DNA of 64,000 nt, from contig VCJN01000724.1 in assembly GCA_006384855.1 (NCBI GenBank), positions 1 through 64,000 of the forward strand, read 5' to 3'. Shown here piece by piece: positions 54,570 to 64,000 of this stretch. The first letter of the stretch is position 1; the number at the start of each line of letters is the position of its first letter. Source of the DNA: Tetraselmis striata (taxonomy: Eukaryota; Chlorophyta; Chlorodendrophyceae; Chlorodendrales; Chlorodendraceae). The notes under the pieces are model-generated. The model did no database searches and was not told where the DNA came from. It saw only the letters and a list, made by a program, of their open reading frames with translations. Position numbers and translations under genes: made by a program.

Positions 54570-55716
54570 AGCCGCCGGCTTGGCGGGCTATTTGGCCTTC
54601 TTGGCCGGGGGCTCTGGGCTACTGTCCTCGTCGATGTTGTTGCCGGGGAAGGTTTGCGTGGCGGCCGGGTTCTTGACCGCGTTGGTGTTGTGCTTGATGT
54701 GCTTGATGATGCCGCCCGCCCTCTTCTGCTGCTCCTCTAGGAGGCCCAATGTGGCGTTGAGCTATGGCGACGCAGCGGTGCCCGCCAACGGCAGCGACAC
54801 GACCTTGTTGCGTTGAACACTCTATGCAATCGGCTTATACCGCCAAACGTAGGGACTGCGCGGGGGTCTGACACAGCAACTGCGAAAGTCAATATGTGTA
54901 TTGATTACTTGCCGCGGCGGTGGTTGTGTAATCAAACAAGTGCGAAAACAAACTCGACCCACCTGCGGCTTCCGAGTGCGGCGTCACCTCGCAAACCTCC
55001 TCCTCGCCCTTGAACATCCATCACGTCACAAGCGGGGCATTTGCCGGCTTGGTATTGCCTCCCGAGCTCGCTACGTACGCTGCAAGGTAGTCGAGGGCCT
55101 TCGCGCGTCGGTTCTCGCTCGGCAATGGTCCCTTCTTTCGTCGTTGCCCTGATCCTGGAAGTAAGTAGTACCGAGCGAGGTAGTTCTTCACGTTCCCCTG
55201 CGTCCTGGATAGCACACGGTGCACCGTCAGCACAACCCACAAGGGTTGTCGCAGCAATGGGGTTGGGAGGGAGGGGGAGGGGGTGTACTCTCGGAACGCG
55301 GCAATGACGGTCTCCTTGACGTAGAAGTGGTTTTCGGTTGTGTAGTCGGCACGGTAGTCAAAGATAGCGTAGCAGATCCGGGGGCTCGGTGATGGGAAAC
55401 CGCGGCGTCTTCTTCACAGGGTAAGGGATCCCCGCCTGAGTGTCGCGCGGCCAGCATTCGTCAAAAGCAGCCGACATTACCGCCTAGTCATGCCGAGCTG
55501 CACGAGCAACAACAAAAACGCAGCGCATGGCGATCAACACCTGTGAACTTCAAATCCTCTACGCAGTCATATGGCTCACTAGGCTCTATATGTCAGCCAC
55601 CCGCCGACTCACTGTACCTCTCAGGATGAACTCCAGCCCCCGGCTCGTGAGAGCATGGCATGGCCCGTCTACGGAGGCGTTCTTAACGCTAGTGCCCATG
55701 TCAAATCCCGCGCGCG

Positions 55717-55747
<31 letters not shown>

Positions 55748-56124
55748 TCGGGTGTTGGATTCAAGATCTTGGCACGCGTCGCGTCGGGTACGCACGAGGT
55801 AAAATACAGCGAGATGACACCCTCATCGGACACTTGAAATCCTGCATCAAGCAGGTGCTTCCCGGCTTCGTCGTACTGCTTCCGCTCAGCGCAGTAGTCT
55901 ATTATGTCCGCAAAAGCAAAGCCAAAAGCGTCCTTGCCCCGGGGTTCCTCAGGGTGAACGCGGACATGGTTGTTGATCGCCTTGCCGTGGAACAGTGCAT
56001 GCCGCATGTCGTCAATGATGCGGCCCTTGCTGCACATACCACTGCCGAGTGGTATTGTCATGCCTCAAGCCCTCACAACTTTGCCGAAGAGAGAACCTAA
56101 AAGTAGCTTGACGTGCTTGGCCAT
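54570..56124 (-). pseudogene. Unrecognised split or decayed coding region
   Basis: Minus-strand frames with protein-like composition follow in order. At 56124 an ATG (KHVKLLLGSLFGKV) with a TATA-like CTATATATAATA about 135 bp upstream (about 56257-56268). At 56040-55760 come GRIIDDMRHALFHGKAINNH, DIIDYCAERKQYDEAGKHLL and VISLYFTSCVPDATRAKIL. At about 55460-55380, DTQAGIPYPVKKTPRFPITEP. At 55190-55020, NVKNYLARYYLLPGSGQRR and AKALDYLAAYVASSGGNTKP. At 54760-54575, EEQQKRAGGIIKHIKHNTNA ends in a lysine-rich PPAKKAK-stop. A poly-G tract (55718-55743) interrupts it. Frames do not join cleanly by consensus splice sites, so it may be decayed. Family unknown. Confidence 0.4.
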
Positions 56125-56580
56125 GATGGAGGGTGCTGGGGACGAGCAGCTACGGTATGGTCTGGCAGGTGCCCGAGTGTGCGTCAGGTACGCGCAGCAA
56201 CTGCCCTCAAAAAAACCAAATCCGGCGCCGCGCCTGGACGACTCGCGCTCGTCCGCTATTATATATAGCGCAGGTCGGAGCAGTCGCGCGAGTATCCGGC
56301 TTGCTACGTATTCATAGCGTAGCGTCCGCGTAATTGTGTTAAGCTCTGAGCCATATCCCGTATGGCGACCGGATTTAGCGTTTAAATGAGGACACATGTG
56401 TCCTCATTTGACACAGACGTGCTCCACGGTCGTAATTCACCCGCAGCTATCCTTTAACGGGGAATGGGTCGCGTAATGAGGTTTTAATTCGACGGTACGC
56501 GTCTGCACAAGCCCAAACAGTGAGACAAGCGACTGACTACGTCGGGGCTGCCGACGGCTTGTAGTGTCGCAAGTTGCCGG

Positions 56581-57066
56581 TTGGCACACGGTGCAGCAAA
56601 ATTGTCGGCTTCTCCTAGCTACCGAACCCAAACCCATGCACTCGACCAGCACCCACCCGCCGCCGGCACCCAGCGTTATTCAGCATATACACGGTTCCTC
56701 GCCTCGCCTAGTATGGCCAACCGCCACCCGCCGCACGCAGCGTACGACCGTGTCCCTAGGAAGTTCAGCCGTTACATCCCCCGGCATTTGATCGTGAGGG
56801 GGAGCATCCATCTCGAGCATGGGTGGGTTCCAACCCGCAGGAGCGACACCAACATGCATGCCTCTCTTGACAAGGGACAAACATGGCCGGGCATCCTCAC
56901 CGTTGGGGCAGAGGCTCTCCGGAGCTGGAAGTTAGATGACGCGCCGGACAATACCCGGGTTTCTGATGGAGACCTGTTTAGCGAAGTCGACGGGACCTGG
57001 CTCATATTGCGGCGCGAGTTCAGTTGTACCGCGCCTTGGAAGTGTGCATCGAGAAGGACTCACTAG
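56581..57066 (+). CDS. Unrecognised ORF upstream of decayed PAT-like copy 3
   Basis: 161-codon open frame with fairly balanced composition (PRKFSRYIPRHLIVRGSIHL, DGDLFSEVDGTWLILRREFS). It could be the gag/5' part of the decayed PAT-like copy that follows, but no similarity to its relatives is visible. Confidence 0.2.
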   Translation: MAHGAAKLSASPSYRTQTHALDQHPPAAGTQRYSAYTRFLASPSMANRHPPHAAYDRVPRKFSRYIPRHLIVRGSIHLEHGWVPTRRSDTNMHASLDKGQTWPGILTVGAEALRSWKLDDAPDNTRVSDGDLFSEVDGTWLILRREFSCTAPWKCASRRTH

Positions 57067-57079
57067 CAAGGGAAACCAA

Positions 57080-58533
57080 AGCTGCGCGTGTCGTCCATCA
57101 AGTCGATCTTCGATATGCATATGTAATAACATCGACCCTATCGCTAAGGATAGCCTATACCTCACCGCCGCGCGTCGTGGCATGCTGCTCATTCAACGCC
57201 GCATGGAGGCTGTTCCTAAGCGCGTTCCTTTCCCTGCCGATGTCGCTATGTTGCTCTGTCTTTCGTTGAGCGCGCCGACGAGTTGATTGTTTCTGCTCCC
57301 CCCTCAGATTACTAATTTGACTTCCGGGCTCTGATGGCCGCAGTCGTCAATTTCATTTTGTATGCCCGAGGGCTTACGGGTGTGTCCTGCCGAGTACGGG
57401 ATGTGTGCATCGACTCCTACAACATCATTCTGCATGTGTACCGTGAGAATGGCCGTGCCGGCCGGCGCGGCCTCGACGACCTACGCGTGCTGCTCCTTCC
57501 CGTGTCGGAGCACCCCCGCGCGGCCGTGTCGCCCATCTCCTGCACAAGTTCATCGACAACGTCAGGTATGCTCCCCTGGCCCTTTTGCCATGGCCGAGAC
57601 TAACTTTTGGGCGGCCACTTGCAGCGAGCACTCCAAGTCGCGGACTGCCGTTACAATGTCGGATTGGCTCTCTACGGCCATCCGTCTCGTCCGTATTGCC
57701 CCCCTCCCGCACTTCCTAGATCTCTTACAGCCTTCGCAAGGGTGCAGCTTCTTTTGCAAACTCCAGCGTATTCTGGCTTGACATGTGATAACACTTCTCG
57801 TTACCCACCTGGTTAGAGACGATAGCATTTCCTCATAACAACCTACTCAATCTGAGCGAGCGGGGTGCATCAAACTACTATATAGCCGTTGTCATCAATT
57901 TCAATTTCAATTTCGGAGTCCCGCTGTCCCACATCCGCCATCATGGTGGGTGCCTGGGCGATCAACTCCGACGTCGTTCTGGACTACATCGACCCCAACG
58001 TCCTCCCTTCACATGGGTCTTGGTTCTTCTTCAGTTTCATTGCGCCACTTTGCCACTTCCAAGTTCAACAATAAGACTCCGCAACGGTGGCCCTTTTGGT
58101 GCCCCCTTCGTGACCTGGCGCTACCCTTGCTTCGTCAATATGCCGCTCTCTTCGTTCGGTCTCCACTTGCAAAACCAGAATCAACTTGAATTGATCTAAA
58201 CTAGTTTACGGGGGTTCCTCCTTTCCTAACCGCTTTTCCGGCGCTACACATCGTGCTGCTATAAGTGGCACGGGTTACTAGTTCACCGTCGCTGCGCCCG
58301 TTTGTGTGCAGCACGAGGATAGACATAAAAACAGCCGCATCAGCTGAGCCTGACATCTTCCAGTTTCGCTGTGTTACACACAGCGCCCCCCCCCCCCCCC
58401 CCCCCCCCCCCCCACCCCCCCACCTCGACTCCGTTTTCCCTCGACGCCTTCACTAAATCTCTCTGCCAATTTCGGCTCTTGAACGTGAAAATAAGCCTGC
58501 GTGACCTGTTTGGCAAAACCAGACTCAACTTGA
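57080..58533 (+). mobile_element. Decayed, 5'-truncated PAT-like element (copy 3)
   Basis: Same family as 40393-43173. Recombinase relics occur in several frames: LTAARRGMLLIQRRMEAVPK (about 57163-57222), VVNFILYARGLTGVSCRVRD (catalytic Arg region), YRENGRAGRRGLDDLRVLLLPVSEHPR (57430-57520), and NSDVVLDYIDPNVLPSHG with the nucleophile Tyr at 57965-58018. Then B1 (about 58164-58187), A2 (about 58190-58490, with a 26-bp poly-C at 58387-58412) and B2 (about 58508-58532). No A1 is found upstream. Confidence 0.72.
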
Positions 58534-58942
58534 AATTCACACTCCCGGGAACTCGTCCACCCGTGCAGCACGCGTGCCCGGTATTAGCGACTAATCCTTA
58601 CCCTGTAGCGCTCCTGGCACAGGTACTTATCCGGGCGCACATCGCTCACCCGTCATCACTTCACGTCTTCACCTGTCGTCCCCGGCGTGCCGGTTGCGGC
58701 TTGTATTGATATCTCCCTCAGTACTGCTACCCCTGCTGGCACACGCGTCCCACTCCGCCACCGCTCGTACGCTCATCCATGCTCACCACGACCCCCACTG
58801 ACCGGCCCATTTCAGCTGACGGGAGTGGACGCTGCTCGTGCAACTTCAGTGTGGTCACCGGACATAGCGAGACTTGTGGTGTACTCGTTGGGAGTTCGGA
58901 TAACAGCGTCTTGTGCGCCGCCATCATCACGGTGCACTAGCG
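58534..58942. other. Upstream region of the PHD-finger gene
   Basis: Presumed promoter region between the decayed PAT-like copy and the ATG at 58943. No clear TATA box or other element. Confidence 0.4.
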
Positions 58943-61900
58943 ATGCCTCGCAGTGGCCCAAGCCCTCGGTCTCGCCCGTCTCCCTCAGATGCAGGCTCTT
59001 CACGATCAGCGAAGGCTCCTCGATTTTTGGAGCCCGGGCTCGAACGCGTTGAGGATGGGCGCGACGTGGGGAAGGCTCGTCTGCCGCGGTTTCAGCGCGC
59101 GACTCTTCGCGAGGCCTTCTCTGAAGAGCGTTGGCACGACGCCAACGATGACCTTTGCAAACACTTGCTGTCGGATGACGCGGACATTGCCTCTGAGGTT
59201 GTTCTCTTGCTGCCTTGGCTCACACCTACAATGCTGCGGGAAAGCAGGCTAGGGGATGGCCTTTTTGGTGAGATAGCTGCCGAGATATCCGAACTAAGTG
59301 ACAAAGAATCTTTCGACAATGACGAAGACAATAATGGTACGTGCGAAGACCACTGCCTCCCGCCCACTTCGCACACTATGCGCAGTCTCTGCCCATTTTA
59401 GTGAGACAGACTGCCTTGCATCGCTACGGGTAGGTGCTGGCTTTGTTTATGATGCACTATCGGGTCCTGACATCGAGCTTTGCCGTACTACAGAGTGGGT
59501 TGAGAGTCTCATCAGGCGTATCAGTGGATCTAACAGAAAGGCCAGGTCTGCGGCCGAGGCAGCTGGCGCAACTCTGGCATTTCTGGGCAAGCGTCGCCTT
59601 CTGAAGTTACAGCACTTCCTGAAGGGCCATTTCCAGGCGCCGCCCATGTCCTACATTCCTGAGAACGGAGTAGGATTTTGCACCATTTGCAGCCACGACA
59701 GCTGTGTCAATGGCAACGACTTCTGGATATCCTGCAACCTCTGCGGTTCGTGGGCGCATGAAGACTGCATGAACAAAGAGTTAGCCATCCACAACGTCGA
59801 GATCACCAGGAGCCTACAGGGCAGAGTGGTATCTGCCCTGTGCCCTGCGTGTACCGAGAGGAGTAGGGCGGATCAATTGTGCGTGGACGTTACGTGCCCA
59901 GATGTCTGCTTCGACCGACTGGAGAGCTGTGTGTCAACACTGATGGCGTTGCGGGAGGATGGCACCTGCCATCTTCGCAGGAAGCTGGGAAATTGCCCGG
60001 AGAATCTCATCACCAGTGGCTTCCACCACATTCTGTATCTCGGCGCAATTCCAGCTATCCGGTATTCGCGCACAACTGTGCGACCTCTCTATGGATAAGA
60101 GCACGCGGAATGTCGCTGTAATCGGCCCCTCTGGCATAGGTGAGCCGGCTGCCAATGACCTGCGCCTGTCCACGGCTCGATACGAGGCCCATGGCTGTGC
60201 TTGTTCTGGACCCTAAGTGCATATGTGGCTTGGCCGCCCGAGCTCCAGAGTCTGACCATGTGGTGCGTTGCTGTGGCTGGTAGGTAAGACCTTCAGCACG
60301 GATATGAGTGTCTTCAGGGCCCCAGGCGATCTCAAAGCATACCACTTCCCTGATGCCAAGCCTGAGGCAGATGCCTACCTTAAAGGGGAGCTCAGTCGTG
60401 GTCGTCGCCAGGCCAATCACACACTGGTTGAACCCATCACATTTCCCCCAGAGAAGACAATGTCTGCGCTGTTTACTGAGGACGGGCAGCTACGGCATCG
60501 CAGCATCCTGGAGAATGACAGCATCACCACCGACGCTTTGCTGGACTATGCTAGGGGCAGACTGGTAGGAGACAAGAAGATCACGGGCGCTGTACTGGTC
60601 TTGGACACCAACGGAAACACAGGAACCGCTCACACCACCACTTACCCAGTTACAGTCCGCTCTGGGAACTTCAACCACGCGGCCGCTTTGACGATGGACA
60701 AACATACGGTTTGCGATGCGCTGTCCTTCATCGACTCGCGTTTATGCGAGGAGCAGGATCTGGAGGAACTCAACTGGTGCCTCGAGATTTTCCAACTGCA
60801 AGACCCTGCAACACCCGGGGTGGCCATGCTTCCCAGGGACCGGGATCGCAAGTTTTGCCCTGATCTGGTATGGGGGTGCCTCAAGCCGAAGATTCGCAGC
60901 TTTTTTGGCAGTGAGAAACGCCTAGGACTTCCTGTGAAAGTCCAGCCGCCTTTCAAGAAGCCAACATCCGACCGGCTTTTTGTGGCAGCTATCTCCAGCT
61001 GTTTCTTGGGAAACAACCCATGCAGTACAGAGGAGGACAAACACGATTGGGAGCGTCTGCAACTTCTGAAGCGCGACAATCCCTGGATGTATCTAATCAA
61101 GGAATTGATGGTCTGGAGTACCACGTTCTTGCTCCCTAAGCGCACAGCGCTGACAGACCTAAGTGGTACGTGCTGCACCCTGTTCATTTGGACCTGTTTA
61201 TCCCAACATTTCCTTTAAAAGCTTGATAGATAGACCAGTATCACAATAACCAGCCATAGCCATACTTTGCCCTGCTCGCATATTGAACCGTCTTGTGGTT
61301 GCTGTCTGCAGGATATGGTGACACGGATCCTCTCAATGACTTTTTCCGTGACGGCACGATTGGGTGAGGCTGCATTGTGAGAGGCAATAATGTGAAAGTG
61401 AATGCACGAGCGGGATTGAACTGTGCCTCTGGGATCGCTTGTCTGCATATTCGCATTGAAATTCGATCGTCATTTGTGCTTTACAGAAAGTCACGCGCTA
61501 TTGAACTCATGGTCAGGCGGACGCTTGATCAGCAATGCACCGATTTTCTTATGGCCTCAGGGGTGATCGAGAAGATGATTACGCAGCAACTGCCAATACA
61601 CGTATGCCCTCCTGGATGCCACTGCACAGGCATGCTTTGACACCCTGTGAGTTGTCAAGCCCTTGCTGATCCGTGCTCCCGTACTCGTGTGTATTGCTCG
61701 GCAGGCCTTTCAGAATGACCACGACTCGCCACTTATGTTGGATTCTTCTGAGCAAGCCTGGGCAAATGCAGAGGCTGCCACAAGTAAGTTTCAAGATGGC
61801 ATCAAGAAGCAACTCACTCAGCTTGCAGTTCGTTGGATGATCAAACATGGCGGAAGGGACAAAGAGACCGCCAGAAAAGACGCTCAACGGATTGTCGACG

Positions 61901-64000
61901 ACCAGGTCACTTGTGGGCATCTGCAGCCATACTTGTATGCCAGCACCTTGACCGCCCTCCGCGAGGGGACATTACCACGCGAGGACCGCCGCACAGGAAC
62001 AGCCCTGGACCGCTCAGGGGACATGGTCGCTAGCTTCATCGAGATGATGCGCCGCCCGAACAAGCAGAAACTGCAAGAGATGAAGACTGTTATGGAGGTA
62101 AAATTAAACCCCGTTTTCAGTGATATGCTCTGCATGTCCTTGCATGGCATGTCAAGCAACTGCTGACCTAGTCAGACCACGCAGTTCCCTTCCGGTTGTC
62201 GAGCTCCTCTCCCATTGTTGATAGGGTGCCAAGCTTCAGTCCTCATAGCTGATATATGAGCCGGCATGGTTTTGCAGGTAGTGCACACCGCGCTGGCATG
62301 CTTGGGGAACGCTGCAGCCGTTCCATTAGCAGCCGGAGAGGAGGTATGGGACTTGAGCATTTCCGTATCGTTATGAAACACCCTGATTCGATGTTCGCAC
62401 TTTATTTCGTGAGCTCCCCCTCCCCCCCTCCACCAATCACCAGCTATACATAGCCTGCATTTAGAGCAGTACACCTCGGCCGTACATGCGTTACCATGCA
62501 GGTGGACCTTGATATATGTCACATGCAACATGCAGGCGGCCATGCAGGACGCAGTACAAGCACTCGTTGCCATGGCAGCAGGTACTTCTGCAAGAAGGGG
62601 AGATCAGGTAAGGCGGGGGCAAAGCACCTGCGGAAGAGCAATAGTTCCTTAACAAAACTGACACTACATGGGTGCCATTGATGTAACCGTCCCCTGTCGA
62701 AACATGCAGAGCAATGCAGATGGCACAGAGATTGCCGAGAGACATGAGCAACGCGAGGAGGTACGGCTACGGCAAGGCTTGCGTCAGATGCATGCCTTGT
62801 TATAGTAGGCTGTGTGTTGAATGTCTTGGTATTTTGTTCATTCCGTTTTGACGCCGGAAGCTTTCACCCAACCCTGCAGGATCCGCTTGCTTTCCTGGCC
62901 AATAGGCTCACCCGGGAATTCAGCGACATGGTGCAATCCAGAGCATCCTCCACCCTTGACCCTCTGGTGGACAAGCTTACAAATGAGCTGAAAGACCTGA
63001 GGGAGGTTGCACCCCTTCGCCCCTGCTTTAAATCGGCTGTCAGCCATCACGTGAGAGTGGACCGTATGTACATCCAGCCGCCTGAGTTTGGCTTTCCTGA
63101 TTATGGTGCTCCACCGATATTGACAGGAGCTTTTGAAACACAGCATCAGTGAGAGCTATCGCAACATCATTTCCCAGGTACATTGCCACACACTTGTTCA
63201 TACGTGTTCAGAGAATCAAGCTACAAGATTATCGCACCAAAGGGCCGTGGGTAGGAGGGAGGCTTTTCATCCTCCAAGCCGATGGGCGGGCACAGAGAAC
63301 ACCACTTGCTCTACCAGTGGCACAATGCCATGCATGCAAGTGGAGGCAACGTGACTGCCCTGCGCCTCGGATGTATGTGTAGGCGCAGTCTGACCGAAAG
63401 GACTGGGAGGAGCTCAAGTCCCTACTGAGCCGCGCACGAGCGGCAGGCGACATTCAGGATCAGAGCATCCTCGGCGAAGCGTTTGGCCCTTTTCTCAGGG
63501 CCCCAAAATCGGTGAGTGTTGTTATCTGACAGGCCTTTGTCCCGTCACTTTTGCTTCACGATGCTCAGCTGAGGGGTTTCATTCCAGGTTCCCTTTTGCA
63601 GGGTACCAACCCTCGTGCCGCAGCCGGCATGTAAATATGTCCGCGTTCCAGTCTGCGGACCTTAGCCTGACAGATCCGTTTGCCCCTCCAGCTATGCATT
63701 CTCTTCGATCAAGGCATCAAGAGGCTAGCTGCGAAATTTGGAAAGACTCTTGAGACTGCATTTCTGAAGGTCCAAGAAGAGATGAACCAGACTCAGCACG
63801 CAGCATCCATTAACTGGGCCATGGTCAGCTGCGTTATCAGCCTATGGGCTGATTACCTGCTACCTACCGCCTATGAACAAGACGAGACCCATCTGCTTGG
63901 AAAAGTTTATGTGGATGTGGAGCACGCGTACTTCATGTACATGAAAGGCAAGCTGACGACGGACTTGCAGAACCAAGAGGCCCTACGAAAAGCCGCTGAT
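58943..64000 (+). CDS. Multi-exon PHD-finger protein of unknown family (runs off right edge)
   Basis: Confident exons, all GT-AG and phase-matched: 58943-59336, 59386 to about 60098, an exon ending 61165 (starting between about 60268 and 60325), 61312-61363, 61487-61601, 61705-62097, 62278-62343, 62536-62607, 62710-62760, 62880-63005, 63383-63511 and 63692 onward. The joins around 60100-60325 and an exon at about 63178-63370 are unresolved. The N-terminus is Ser/Pro/Arg-rich, then acidic. A canonical C4HC3 PHD finger spans about residues 230-287: C230-x2-C233, C248-x2-C251, H256-x2-C259, C284-x2-C287. The remainder is helical with coiled-coil character (FLANRLTREFSDMVQSRASS; FDQGIKRLAAKFGKTLETAF) and matches no family I recognise. 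The base composition is less GC-rich, with no GC donors and no poly-G tracts. By family, the PHD finger would read histone H3 tails. It could equally be carried by a large mobile element. Confidence 0.75.

Overview
This window is eukaryotic nuclear DNA, most likely from a GC-rich, transposon-rich single-celled alga or related protist. The host genes are split into many short exons. The introns carry long poly-G/poly-C runs and GGT/GAT-type microsatellites. The FAD oxidoreductase resembles the plant/algal family (At5g48440-like), and the retroelements (PAT-like tyrosine-recombinase elements and a restriction-like-endonuclease LINE) fit algae. The species cannot be named from this sequence. A striking feature is the share of GC-AG introns in three host genes: 7 of about 30, most with an AG|GCGAG-like donor.

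Layout. 337-3208 (-): 5' part of a cysteinyl-tRNA synthetase gene running off the left edge. 3990-4775: AT-rich tandem repeat. 7297-8583 (+): complete four-exon gene joining a Tudor-like domain to an HNH nuclease. 9590-14041 (-): full-length non-LTR retrotransposon with one large ORF (zinc fingers, reverse transcriptase, restriction-like endonuclease). 14545-19454 (-): complete, apparently young PAT-like tyrosine-recombinase retrotransposon (gag; RT-RNase H-methyltransferase; recombinase) with A1-ORFs-B1-A2-B2 split direct repeats. 20551-21414 (+): possible Asp-rich membrane-anchored protein. 22265-29736 (-): 12-exon FAD-dependent oxidoreductase whose introns hold old repeats, including a 5'-truncated stub of the same LINE family with a target-site duplication. 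31588-40099 (-): 13-exon HYOU1/GRP170-type ER Hsp70. 40393-43173 (+): decayed PAT-like element lacking RT, ending about 300 bp upstream of the HYOU1 start. 46830-47860 (-): broken RTEL1/FANCJ-type helicase pseudogene. 48000-58530: repeat-dominated DNA (210-bp direct repeats, 36-bp minisatellite, ~325-bp satellite, second decayed PAT-like copy, unrecognised coding relics). 58943-64000 (+): long multi-exon gene of unknown family with a PHD finger, running off the right edge.

The host genes share no pathway: tRNA charging, a putative nuclease, a flavin oxidoreductase, an ER chaperone and a PHD protein. They do not form an operon. What connects the window is its mobile-element history: one intact and two decayed tyrosine-recombinase elements with the same split-repeat plan, and a LINE with both a full-length and a stub copy. 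Exon coordinates were set by eye from splice sites and reading phase, so individual junctions may be off by a base or two.
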